A stretch of DNA of 64,000 nt from Myotis daubentonii (taxonomy: Eukaryota; Chordata; Mammalia; Chiroptera; Vespertilionidae). Positions 23,286 to 33,589 of the stretch are shown one piece after another. Positions within the stretch are counted from its first letter, which is position 1. Each line of letters begins with the position of its first letter. The notes under the pieces were generated by a model that was not told the DNA's origin, searched no databases, and saw only the letters and a program-made list of their open reading frames with translations. The position numbers and the translations under genes were made by a program. Location: contig NC_081844.1 of assembly GCF_963259705.1 (NCBI RefSeq), positions 48,221,501-48,285,500 on the forward strand, read 5' to 3'.

Positions 23286-24340
23286 TCCTATATAGTAAAA
23301 GGGTAATATGCCTCCCAGCGCCGGGATCAGCGGAGTCGAGAGGCCTCCCGGCACCGGGATCAGCATGACAGGGGGCGGCGCCCCAACCCCCTGATCAGCC
23401 CTGCTCTGTGTGTGACAGGGTGCAGCGCCCCAACCTCCCTCCCCCCCATGGGCCATGCTCTGTGTGTGATGGGGTAGAGACATAACCTCCTCATCGGCCC
23501 TGCCCTGAGTGTCACAGGGTGCAGCGCCCCAACCCCCTGATCCGTCCTGCTCTGTGTGTGACAGGGGATGGTGCCCCAACTCCCCTATCAGCCCTACTCT
23601 GTGAGTGACAGGGGGGAGCTCCTCAACCTCATGAATGGCCTTGCTCTGTGCATGACAGGGGGGAGCTCCCCAACCCCCTGATTGACCCTGCTCTGTGCAT
23701 GACAGGGTACGGAGCCCCAACCACCCTGATGGGCCCTGCTCTGTGCATGACAGGGGGTAGCACCCCAACCCCCTGATTGGCCCTGCTCTGTGCATGACAG
23801 GGTAGGAGCCCCAACCACCCTGATGGGCCCTGCTCTGTGCATGACAGGGGGTAGCACCCCAACCCCCTGTTTGGCCCTGCTCTGTGCATGACAGGGTAGG
23901 AGCCCCAACCCCCTGATTGGCCCTGCTCTGTGCCTGACAGGGGGCAGCGCCCCAACCCCCTGATTGGCCCTGCTCTGTGTCTGACAGGGGGTGGTGCCGC
24001 AACCTCCCCATCGACCCTGCCTTGAGTGTGACAGGGGGCGGTGCCCCAACACCCCAATCGGCCCTACCCTGAGTGTGACTGAGGGTGGCATCACAACCTC
24101 CCAATCTGCCCTGCTCTGTGCATGACAGGGGGCGGCGCCCCAACTCCCCAATTGGCCCTGCTCTGAGCCCGACCAAGGGCTGCACCTAGGGATTGGGCCT
24201 GCCCTCTGCCACCCGGGAGCAGGCCTAAGCCAGCAGGTCGTTATCTCCCGAGGGGTTCCAGACTGAGAGAGGGCACAGGCCGGGCTGAGGGACCCCCCTC
24301 CCCCTCCAAGTGCACAAATTTTTGTGCACTGGGCCTCTAG
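23286..24340 (+). mobile_element. Helitron B, 1055 bp, filled by a minisatellite
   Basis: The 5' end TCCTATATAGTAAAAGGGTA is HeliBat-type. The 3' end has the hairpin GTGCACAAATTTTTGTGCAC followed by TGGGCCTCTAG. Between them lies a minisatellite of about 17 units (23397-24175). The minus-strand 300-codon frame here is a by-product of the repeat and not a gene. Confidence 0.9.
23397..24175. repeat. Minisatellite of about 48 bp, about 17 units
   Basis: Each unit carries a variant of CCCTGCTCTGTGCATGACAG followed by GGGGTAGCACCCCAACCCCC and a TGATTGG linker. Most units are 46-49 bp. Units at about 23686-23920 are nearly alternating types (GGTAGGAGCCCC and GGGGTAGCACCCC), suggesting two-unit duplications. 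Because 48 is a multiple of three, long open frames persist on the minus strand in more than one frame. Confidence 0.9.
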
Positions 24341-24643
24341 TCTTATATAATAAAAGGCTAATATGCAAATCAGCTGAAAGGCAGAAGGATTGATCACTAT
24401 GACACTCACTGACCAGCAGGGGGCAGATGCTCAATGCAGGAGCTGCCCCTGGTGGTCAGTGTGTTCCACAGGGGAGCGCCACTGAGCCAGCAGCTGAGCT
24501 CAAGGCTGGCGGTGGCGGGAACCTCTCTTGCCTCTGATGCAGCACTAAGGACCCCTCGGGGGATGTCTGACTGTGAGAGAGCACAGGCTAGGCTGAGAGA
24601 CCACCCCACTCCAGTGCACGAATGTCGTGCACCGGGCTTCTAG
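24341..24643 (+). mobile_element. Helitron C, 303 bp, third in the block
   Basis: It begins TCTTATATAATAAAAGGCTA directly after the CTAG of Helitron B, with no base between. It ends with the hairpin GTGCACGAATGTCGTGCAC and CGGGCTTCTAG, followed by T (24644). The block as a whole is thus flanked by A at 22725 and T at 24644. Confidence 0.9.
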
Positions 24644-24971
24644 TATATCATAAAAGAATACCAGTTTTAGGTAATCTGATGAGGTGATTGGAATAATTCA
24701 CATTAAGGTATACATCAGTTTAGTACATTAAGCTTAAATTTTCTAGGGTATATAGATTGTGAATATCTGTTAATTCAAATTAATTTTTGTTGGATGAAAA
24801 ATAGATGTTAAATTTTAAGTGGATTTTTAAATAGTACAATGTAATTCAGTCTCTTTTTCAAAAAGCCATTTCCTAATTATACCAATTGTAAGCCTTGAAG
24901 ACCAATTTAACATGTACCCAAAAAGCTAATGGGTAAGAAGTAAAGTGTCTTGATTTAAAGGCTAGGAATTC
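24644..24971. other. AT-rich non-coding stretch
   Basis: Nothing recognised. Confidence 0.5.
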
Positions 24972-25148
24972 TGCCAGGTCGGTGTTGCTCAGTGATGGAG
25001 CATCAACCCATGAAACAAGAGGTCACTGGATGGACCAGGCACATGCCTGGGTTTCAGGCTCAATCCCCAGTAGGGGGTGTGAAGGAGGCATTGCCGATCA
25101 TAGATGTTTCTATCTCTCTAGTCCTCTCTCTCTAAAATAAATAAGAAC
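24972..25148 (+). mobile_element. VES SINE, diverged
   Basis: The head CAGGTCGGTGTTGCTCAGTG, a CAGGCTCAATCCCCAGTAGG segment, GAAGGAGGCATTGCCGATCA and CTCTCTCTAAAATAAATAAG keep the VES order with more changes and a shortened middle. Confidence 0.8.
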
Positions 25149-25257
25149 ATTAAAATGTTTTAAAATTTTTTCAATTAGAGTTTACAATAAAAACATTTTA
25201 AAAAATAAAATAAAGACTAGGAATCCTAACACATAATATTTAGGCCCCAGTCAGTCT

Positions 25258-25479
25258 TTTTTTAAAAAATATATTTCTTTACTGATTTCAGAGAGGAAGG
25301 AAGAGGGAGAGATAGAAACATCAATGATGAGAGAGAATCATTGATTGGCTGCCTCCTGCATGCCCCCTACTGGGAATCGAGCCCACAACCCGGGCATCTG
25401 CCCTTGGCTGGAATTGAACCCAGAACCCTTCAGTCTGCAGGCTGATGCTCTATCCACTGAGCAAAACCGGCTAGGGCCA
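25258..25479 (-). mobile_element. VES SINE (antisense)
   Basis: On the plus strand it reads TTACTGATTTCAGAGAGGAA, GAGAGAATCATTGATTGGCT, CCTCCTGCATGCCCCCTACT, a B-box complement (GGAATTGAACC) and CACTGAGCAAAACCGGCTAG, the reverse of the VES head. Confidence 0.9.
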
Positions 25480-25562
25480 GGCAGCCATTTTGCACTGATT
25501 ACTGATGCTATATAATTCATGGTATATAGTGATGACTTCTTCAGTAGAAATTCTTAGGTGAA

Positions 25563-25798
25563 TTCTCACACAGACATTGCCTAAATAAACCTTGATTCAA
25601 ACCAGGAAAGGGTTATGTAAGGAATCATATTTTTCTTTAGGATTCTCATTCTACATTCTTCTCTTTACCCAACTGTCCAATCTGGTAGCATGAGTTGTAT
25701 GAGTAGAAGAGGATTCTCACTCAACTTTCTGGTTACATGGTTCTCTTAAGGAAACTCGATGCTTATTTGGGTGAGTCTGAACAGAACCATTTACTCAG
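25563..25798 (+). repeat. Dispersed repeat of unknown family, copy 2
   Basis: Partner of 20243-20478. Shared landmarks are TCTCACACAG, CATTGCCTA, TTTAGGATTCTCATTCTACA and AACAGAACCATTTACTCAG. Family unknown. Confidence 0.5.
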
Positions 25799-27312
25799 AT
25801 TTCACTGGCTTTGGTGCTTCTACCAGCTCTGCTAGGATCCGACCCCATTTACCCCTTCCAATATTTATGAGAGTCTCTGGGGTCTCCTAAAGGGCCAGCC
25901 ACGTTGTCTGCTGGGTTTCCCATCCCTTCCACATAGTTTATTACATAGAGAACAAAGATGACATTTTTTGACAGGGGAATGGGCTATTTGTCACAGGGAC
26001 CAATCAAGCAAGACTATGATTATGAAGTTAATTTATAATAGAAGTCATAATGCTGCTAGAGTCATGGCCTCCCTGCTGACCCTGCCTGCAGGGAATAGGC
26101 TGGTACCAAAAACAGAATGTCCCACCTATCAAGACAAATTTGAGCCTTTCCCATTCACAAAGGTTTCTTTGACTTTCATGTTGCATTTTCAAGGTGTAAA
26201 TTTTTTAAAGAAATAGTGAAAACTTTATTGAATCTCACAAGGTTAAATGATATGCCCGAGGATACACAGTCGGTGTGTGCAAAAACTGGCTTAAATCCAA
26301 TTCCTTCATTTGGAGTTCTGTGCTCATTCCACAAAGTATAGTTGAAACATTTATTAGTTCTTTGAACTGACAGTTCATTATGATAATCACAGTTATTATT
26401 AAATTCTAATAGATCCCAATTTGTCTCTGGTTTAAAAATTTATGATTCAAGAACCATTATTCTTAGATTGCTCTTATTTTTATCTAAAATTATTAGAAGA
26501 AAATATTTATTTTTATACTTTTTAATAGTTAATTTGATTTTTAAAAAGCCTGTTTTATAACTATTAACTATATTTAAAATAAACAACTTGTTTATTTTAG
26601 AAAATCTTATACGACATTACCTCTGCCAATGTACACAGCTTAATAAATGAGTAGTTAATATGGTTAAGAATGACTTGCACATTTCTTCTTGGTAACAGAA
26701 GTAGTGACTATTTAGTTTCTGTTATAAATTAGCCCTTCATTGTTAGTTGTTAGAATTCACTTTCAATTGTTTTAGTTTCCTTAAAAAAATCCAATATGGA
26801 GGTTTAATGGACTTACTAATGAGATATTGACTATTTCTTTAATCCACCTTCTGATGGTAAGGTATTGATTACTATTCATTGAATAATTCTTAGATTGTTC
26901 CAAATCTACCTAAAATTACTTGTATGAGGATCTCATAAAGCTTTCATTTTCAATTATTTATAATAGATTTCAAGAAAGTAAAGAATGATTCTGCTGAAAG
27001 TAAGTAGAAAATGGTAACATACAAAGACATATTTAATATCTATAGGGGATGATACTTACTTCAAGGTTGTTCAATAATTTTCATGGTTAGAATATGTTCA
27101 CTGGGAATCACAAAATGAAGATTCTGTGGAAACGAAATGTTAATAACATCAAATGGAATGCATTATTTCCTATGTTATAATAATATGATCTAAATAACAA
27201 CCTAACTAAAGATATTTTTGGAAAATTGGGGCCATTTGACTTTAACAAGCTATATTCTCTCTCTATAATCAGTGATGTACTGATTCCCAAGGCTATGATG
27301 TCTTTAAATATA
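25799..27312. other. AT-rich non-coding stretch with a possible MIR piece
   Basis: At about 26230-26340 CTCACAAGGTTAAATGATAT, ACACAGTCGGTGTGTGC and GGCTTAAATCCAATTCC resemble the MIR-type segment that reads like an old tRNA-derived SINE. The rest was not recognised. Confidence 0.4.
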
Positions 27313-27921
27313 TCAACACTAATAAAAGAGAAAAATGGTAATTGGCGTATGACGATACCCTTTTCATTGGCTAATCAGGGCTATATGCAAATTAACTGCC
27401 AACTAAGATTGGCAGTTAACTGCCAACAAGATGGCGGTTAATTTGCATATGTAGGCACAATGCAGGGAGGTGAAAGGGAAAGCAGGAAGAAGCCCCCTGC
27501 CACTGACAGTGATCGGAAACCCAGGGGGGAGCTAAGAGCCTTTGCCCTGCCCCCCAGCCATGATCGGAGAATCAGGTGCCTTTTCCGCCCTGGCCAGTGA
27601 TAGCAGGAAGTAGGGGTGGAGCCAGCGATGGGAGCTGGACACAGTCGAAGCTGGCAGTCCCGGGAGCTAGGGGTCCCTTGCCTGGGCCTAAAGCGAAGCC
27701 CACGATCGTGGGGCCGCTACAGCTGCGGGTCCCCGCTGCCCGGGCCGGATGCCTCAGCCAGAGGCGTCAGGCCTGGGCACGGGGCCGATCCTGCGATTGG
27801 AGGGTGATGGGGGTCAACGCCTGAGGGCTCCCAATATGTGAGAGGGGGCAGGCTGGGCTGAGGGACACTCCCCCCCACATACACACACCCAGTGCACGAA
27901 TTTCGTGCACCGGGCCCCTAG
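27313..27921 (+). mobile_element. Non-autonomous Helitron, 609 bp
   Basis: The 5' end TCAACACTAATAAAAGAGAA is preceded by A. The 3' end has the hairpin GTGCACGAATTTCGTGCAC, then CGGGCCCCTAG followed by T, so both flanks fit the A|T target. A perfect 18-bp palindrome (TTGGCAGTTAACTGCCAA) lies at 27409-27426. The interior is GC-rich; the two overlapping 60-80 codon frames there are chance. Confidence 0.92.
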
Positions 27922-28379
27922 TCTTTATATAACCGAATACTTTGCTGCAAACACATCAGTCTTGTCTACCTAGGTGGAACTGCTGAAAACACACAGCTTG
28001 TAGTTTTCAGCTTCATTTAATTACATTATTATGCATTTTCTGAAAAGAAACAGAGCTAAACCTCATTGTTTTTCCCCCCCTCTTATTGCTGATAAAGACT
28101 TTTCGCCTTTGATATAAGTGTGAATATAATAAGTTTTGTTTGTTTACTTTACTTTTAGAGGAAGGGTTTTTTGTTTGTTTGTTTTGTTTTTAAATATTAT
28201 GCCATAGCATTTTTGACCTCCAATGAAACCTTAATTTCAAAGAATGTGAGGTTAAGCCAAGAGGTCAAATTTTTCAATCCAAAGTTTACTATTCATTTAA
28301 GGAGATTGTTTTTTATTATTTTTCTTTGCAGAAGCTACCTTCTCCAAAATTAATCATAGCATATAAAATGGGAATGAAG
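27922..28379. other. AT-rich non-coding stretch
   Basis: A TTTGTTTGTTTGTTTTG tract lies at about 28167-28190. No gene or clear repeat was seen. Confidence 0.4.
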
Positions 28380-29690
28380 GGCTCTACTACTGATGTTATT
28401 AATATTCCAAAATTAAAACATGTATTTTCTCTTGATTTTTTGTTTTTCTTTTTACATTATCAATCTGTTCTTGCATGTTGCCTACATTTCTCATTAGAGG
28501 CATCAACATATTAATCACAGTGAAATTCAATTCTCTGATAATTTTAAGATTTATCTTAAATCTGAGTCTAGTTCTGGCATGTGCTTCTCTCTTAAAACTG
28601 TGCTTTTTTCCTGTGTTTTGTCACATCCTGTAATATTTTGTTGAAAGCTAGAAATGTAACAGGGTAGTAGGAACTGTGGTCAACAGGTCTTTATCATGAA
28701 GGATCATGTTAATCTAATTAGGTGTGAGCTCTGTTTAATGTTGCCAAAGATACGAGGCTTCATACTCCTCTAGTGTCTTTATTTATGTCTCCTCTCCTGA
28801 CTCTGTGCTCCTAAATACTAGAGCCCTGTTGATGTGGTAGTAAGGTATGGAGGACAGAGGATGTTCTATAATTTCCCAATTAATTCTCAGTACTTTAGTG
28901 CACCTGTGTCTTGGGGCGTCTCCTGATCTTTATATGTATTTATTTAGTAGCACAGGTTTTTCTGCCCTCCGCCCCCACCTCCATTGCTTTCTACTCTTTT
29001 CCCTGGCTACAGTGTTCCCAATGTATTTCCTTGAACTCCTAACCATTCTTGACCAAGTTCCCCCTCCACTTATCTGAGAGAAAGTCTAGAGTGGGGGTTG
29101 AGGGGGAGGAATACCCTTCCCTCAAGTGGGGTAAATTCTCACAGTCTTTTCCCTTGGAGTATAGGTCTTTGTTACAGAGAAGTCTCTAAGCATATTTTGT
29201 AATGATTGCTTTCCTCCTCCCTTAGTGAGAGCCAGACGATCTTTCTCAGGTGTCCACAGTGAGAACCTGGTGGGGACCATAGGTATTTCTTACCCTCATG
29301 CTTCCAGCAATACTTCAAAGTGATCATTTATGGGTTTCCATCGGTTTATGGCTTCAGTGGCTTCTGCCTCAGTTGAGCAGATTTTGACGGGGTCTGCATG
29401 AGTCTGTCTTCCCAGATTTTGAGGTACTGGTTTTCTTTGTGACTTTAGTTCTCTACTGGGTCCAATAAAATAATTTATTCCCAGTTTTTTCAGTCTTTCC
29501 CTTGTTGTAAAGATGAGCATAAAGACTTCCTAGCTCTTTACATGTCAGAGCTGAAATGGGAAGCCCTCTTTATTATATACTTTTAATTTGCATTTTCCTG
29601 AGTGCATATGGGGTTAAGCAACTTAGTCTCCAAGTTTAAAACCATTTTGTGTTTCTTCTGTCAGTTCTTTGTTCCTATATTATTTCTTTC
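28380..29690. mobile_element. Old L1M-type LINE fragment (tentative)
   Basis: TTTTGTTGAAAGCTAGAAAT, GTAGTAGGAACTGTGGTCAA, TAATCTAATTAGGTGTGAGC and later TTGAATC/TTCCC-rich stretches match in order, from memory, the 3' part of old L1M elements. It is heavily decayed, strand not assigned, boundaries approximate. Confidence 0.4.
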
Positions 29691-30379
29691 AGTTTTCTAT
29701 TGCTCCATAAAAATAATCTTCTGAATTAGTGGCTTAAAACAAAAATGTGTGGCTTATCTTATGTATTTGTTGACTCAACTCAGCTCAGCAGTTCTCGTTA
29801 GATGTTTTATGAGGTTGCAGACAGAAAGCGAGAGCTAGAGTCATCTGAAGACTTGATTGGGATGGATGGCCAGGAGGGTTCATTCAAATGTCCGGTAGCT
29901 TGGTAGTTATGCTAGTTTACTATTGCTTCCATAGTAAATGATCACAAACTTAGTGGCTTAAACAAAAACAGTTTTGTTCATTTGTAGTTCTGTAGGTCAG
30001 AAGCTTGATATGGGCCTCACCAGGCTAAAACCAAGTTGTCCACTGAATTCAGCCACCAAAAATTCAGAATTTTACTTCGGTTGTAGGATTAAAGTTCCTG
30101 CTTCCTTATTGACTGTGGGTGAGGGCCACTCTCAAATCCATTGGCTGCTCATGTTCCTAACTTATGGTCCCTTTCTTCCATCTTCAAAGCCAGCAATAAT
30201 AAATTGGGTCTCCCTATAGCTTTAACTATCTGTTGTGTTTCTTGTTTGTTTTTCACTTATTACATTTTTCTGACTCACTTTTCCTCTTCCACTTTTAAGA
30301 GCCTATTGATTACATGAGGCCAGACAAGATAACCTAGAATAATTTTCCCGTTTAGTCACATCTGCGAAGTCCCTTCTTG
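29691..30379 (+). mobile_element. Ancient interspersed repeat, left part (two units)
   Basis: Two related starts are seen: TATTGCTCCATAAAAATAAT with GTGGCTTAAAAC (about 29699-29740) and TTTACTATTGCTTCCATAGT with CTTAGTGGCTTAAACAAAAA (about 29918-29970). The second runs on through GTAGTTCTGTAGGTCAGAAG and CTTCCATCTTCAAAGCCAGC. It stops where a hAT element begins and resumes at 30743. The type is a common old mammalian repeat, family not named. Confidence 0.55.
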
Positions 30380-30574
30380 TAGGGGTGGGAACCTTTCGTC
30401 TGCCAAGGGCCATATGGATGTTTATAACATCATTCTCGGGCCACACAAAATTATCAACTTAAAAATTAGCTGCTATATTTGGTCAAACATTTAATGAACT
30501 CATTCTAATGCCTTGGCAGGGCCAGACTGAATGATTTTTCAGGCCTTATGCAGAGTGGAGGTTCCCTACCCCTG
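30380..30574. mobile_element. Non-autonomous hAT element
   Basis: The left end TAGGGGTGGGAACCTTTCGT and the reverse of the right end (CAGGGGTAGGGAACCTCCAC) are inverted repeats. The interior has GCCAAGGGCCATATGGATG and GGCCTTATGCAGAGTGGAGG. No clear 8-bp duplication remains. Confidence 0.75.
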
Positions 30575-30579
30575 ACTAA

Positions 30580-30742
30580 ACTATAATAAGAAAAGCGTAA
30601 TATGCTAATTAGACCAGATGTCCTTCCGGATGAAGCCGGGGTTGCAAGGGAAGCAGGTCCCGGGTGCCTGAGGGAAGCTGGTGCCTGCAGTCAGGGGAAG
30701 GAAGGCCTACTCTTGCACGAATTTTGTGCATTGGGCCTCTAG
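30580..30742 (+). mobile_element. Short Helitron, about 163 bp
   Basis: The 5' side CTATAATAAGAAAAGCGTAA with TATGCTAATTAGACC and the 3' hairpin TTGCACGAATTTTGTGCA followed by TTGGGCCTCTAG are HeliBat-type. It has the same subfamily signature (TAATTAGACC, CTTCC) as the minus-strand copy at 39120-39251. Confidence 0.88.
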
Positions 30743-30818
30743 TTGTAACATATTCATAGGTTCTGGGGATTACAGAATGACATTTGAGGGAGTCATATTC
30801 TGCCCACCATAGTATTCC
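30743..30818 (+). mobile_element. Ancient interspersed repeat, right part
   Basis: TAACATATTCATAGGTTCTG and CATATTCTGCCCACC continue the old repeat broken at 30379. The hAT element and the Helitron therefore both landed inside it. Confidence 0.5.
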
Positions 30819-31003
30819 TTGTCTTCTCTTTCTCCACATTACATTTCATTTTCCAAAGCCACTCTGCCTGGCTTGTCCTTTTTAAGGCATGGTAGTCTCA
30901 TGATTGTTGCACTTTCTTCCAATAGGGAATTTCCCAAGAACCAGTATTCTAAAGAGGCAGGAAGCAGAAATAGAAGCTGCCAGGCTATTTAAAAACATAT
31001 CAG

Positions 31004-31205
31004 GGCACCAGCTAGTTTGGCTCAGTGGATAGAGGATTGGCCTGCAGACTTCAGGGTCCTGGGTTCAATTCCGGTAAAGGGCATATGTCCAGGTTGCAGG
31101 CTCAATCTTCAGGAGGCAGCCAATCAGTGATTCTCTCTTATCATTGATGTTTTTTTCCCCTCTCTCTCCCTCTCCTTTCCTCTCTGAAATCAATAAAAAT
31201 ATATT
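31004..31205 (+). mobile_element. VES SINE
   Basis: The head CACCAGCTAGTTTGGCTCAG, TGGATAGAGGATTGGCCTGC, the B-box GGTTCAATTCC, GCAGCCAATCAGTGATTCTC and a GAAATCAATAAAAATATATT tail are present. Confidence 0.92.
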
Positions 31206-31253
31206 ATCAGGAAAGAGCTCAGCATAAAATATCTTCTATCGTATTCTACGTGA

Positions 31254-31320
31254 ATGGGTGGGCAAAAGTAGGTTTACAGTTGTGAGTAATGTGAAATGCA
31301 GTTTATTCTTGTATTATTAT
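31254..31320 (+). mobile_element. Mini-mariner fragment, left half
   Basis: GGGTGGGCAAAAGTAGGTTT with ACAGTTGTGAGTAATG and CAGTTTATTCTTGTATTATT matches the left part of the element at 14685. It is cut short by the VES at 31321. Confidence 0.7.
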
Positions 31321-31497
31321 TTAAATATATTTTTATTGATTTCAGAGAGGAAGGGAGAGGGAGAGAGAGTTAGAAACATCAGTGATGAGAGAGAATGGAT
31401 CCTGAAACCCAGGCATGTGTCCTGACTGGGAATGGAACCATGACCTCCTCCTAGTTTCATAGGTTGATGCTCAACCATTGAGCCATGCTGGCCAGGT
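31321..31497 (-). mobile_element. VES SINE (antisense), inserted in a mariner
   Basis: It reads TTTTTATTGATTTCAGAGAG, GAAACATCAGTGATGAGAGA, then a shortened middle and TTGAGCCATGCTGGCCAGG, the reverse of the head. TTTATTCTT occurs on both sides (about 31302 and 31502), a likely remnant of the target duplication. Confidence 0.85.
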
Positions 31498-32545
31498 ATA
31501 CTTTATTCTTTATTAGTCTTTTATATTTTGATTCACATTAATATTTTACATGCTTTGTTTAAGGTTTGTAGGGATTCTTTAATCCTGCTTAATATAAATA
31601 CCTTTCTAATCAGATCATCTAATTTGTTGTCATATGTATACATTTTCCCAGTCATATTTCTGATTCTCTATTTATCCAGTTTTGTTTCTTTGATTTTTCT
31701 GAGTAAAAAATTATTTTATACAAAATGACAATAATTTTATCTCTAAAAGTACACATTTTAAAAGACAATTTTATGACACTATTTTCTCAAGTATATTTGT
31801 CTACTGGAGTAGGAGACCATATCACTTTAAGTGGAAAAGTTTTATATGTGCATATAATTAAATAAACATTACATACTATCCATAAAATTTTGTAACTTAT
31901 TGGTTACAAGTAAAAGTGGTTTTAAAATTTTGTAACTTATGTTCACTTCCCTGCATATATTACATCCCTTTCTAGGCCATATGTTATTTGTTGTGTTCAG
32001 CCTTGTCATCCTTCAAGTGTTTAGCACAGAGCATCGAACATAATAGAAAATTGAAAATATTTCTTGAGTTAATGACTAATAACATTCATATTTATTGAGC
32101 CATTATGTGCACATGCATAATATATCTGCACTAAAATTTCTGTGAAAGAACACAGATTTATACACATACCTAAATACACATACAAATACAGCTCCGAACT
32201 CTAATGTTGGTAACTTTCCACATATTTAAACCATCAGTGGATATGTTCTTATATAATGTCTGTAGGTAGAAAGATTTATTCAGTGTTTTCAAGATCAATA
32301 AATTCTGACTGTGGCTTGTGAAATACTTATTTAGAGGATGTAGATAAATGTTGCTTTTTGTAAGTCTATGCTGTAAGGAGAAGCATTGCATGCTTCAATA
32401 TTTATCATTGAAAATATAAAATTTTATAAAATAAAATGTTAAGAAAATAATATATTCTCTACTTATGAAACTACAGTTGGAACAGAGAAGCACCACCCAC
32501 AGGTAACATATCGCTTATTTAAAAATCTTAAAAATAATACCTTCA
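31498..32545. other. AT-rich non-coding stretch
   Basis: ATTTTGTAACTTAT occurs twice (about 31886 and 31926), a small local duplication. Nothing else was recognised. Confidence 0.4.
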
Positions 32546-32773
32546 GCCCTAACGGTTTGTCTCAGTGGATAGAGCGTCAGCCTGCGGACGCAAGGGTCCC
32601 AGGTTTGATTCCAGTCAAGGGCATGTGCCTTGGTTGCAGGCACATCCCCAGTGGGGAGTGTGCAGGATGCAATTGATCGATGTTTCTCTCTCATCGATGT
32701 TTCTAACTCTCTAACCCTCTCCCTTCCTCTCTGTAAAAAAATCAATAAAATATATTTTAAAAAATAAAAATAT
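32546..32773 (+). mobile_element. VES SINE, fairly young
   Basis: The complete order of VES segments is present, including CAGTGGATAGAGCGTCAGCC, TTTGATTCCAGTCAAGGGCA, two CATCGATGTTTC repeats and ATCAATAAAATATATTTTAA. Flanks TAATACCTTC and TAATACCTCC agree in 9 of 10 positions as a target duplication. Confidence 0.93.
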
Positions 32774-33589
32774 AATACCTCCATATTTTTTCAAGGCTTC
32801 TGTCATTGCTTATAATTGAAGGTTTACCGTGGATGGTATAGTAAATAAAAGAAAGCCAAATTTGTTCATTAGAAACACAGAATTCTATACTTAAGTGATG
32901 AGTATAACAAAGAACACATGAAGTGCAGGGGACTTGAAAAGGGGTAGCACTCATGATAAGTTTTTGAAGTCTGTTTTATCACAGAGGAATCAGTTGGAAA
33001 ACGTGAATACATTACCTGTCCTGGCAGGCAATAAATAAGATGAACTTCTTATACAAAATATCTTTTCTTTCAAGAAAGGTGGGCTTTACCTGACTTATTT
33101 AAATTAATTTTCTTTACAGAGTGTGCCATCTGTTATTCTGACATGTTATATGGTGACAGGGCATTCTGAAAGCTGCTGCATGCCCCAATAAGCACTCTTT
33201 CCATTATTCACAAAGTCAAAATCTAAAATACATTACCTGCATTATTAAAAATGCCTTTCTTGAAAGTCAATCATTTGAAGAGTAGTCTCCAATATAACTT
33301 TTTTATATAAAATAACTGAAAATATTTTATTCAGATGCTTTCTTTTCACAGATATAGTTCATACTTGATACTCAAGACTTTGGAATATAGAGGCTACCCA
33401 GGCTTGCTTGCTTGCTTTTGGTATAGGGTTTATATCTGTTTTGTTTTTATATATAAGTATTTGGTGACATTCAAGAGAATTTCTATTTGTCGAAAGGTGG
33501 CTGTAATGTCTGTTGAAGTAGGCCACGTGTATAACCTAAGGCCTTGAAACACAACAGAAACATGTGCATATATTCACCCCAAATTGTGT
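32774..33589. other. AT-rich non-coding stretch
   Basis: Nothing recognised. The small frames (such as 33335-33547) are unsupported. Confidence 0.4.

Noticed and set aside
23397..24175. CRISPR-like array of regular repeats
   Set aside because: The units are contiguous with no unique spacers and lie in a eukaryotic transposon; it is a minisatellite.
23283..24185. 300-codon minus-strand open frame
   Set aside because: It consists of the 48-bp minisatellite of a Helitron; the repeat length being a multiple of three explains the open frame in several frames.
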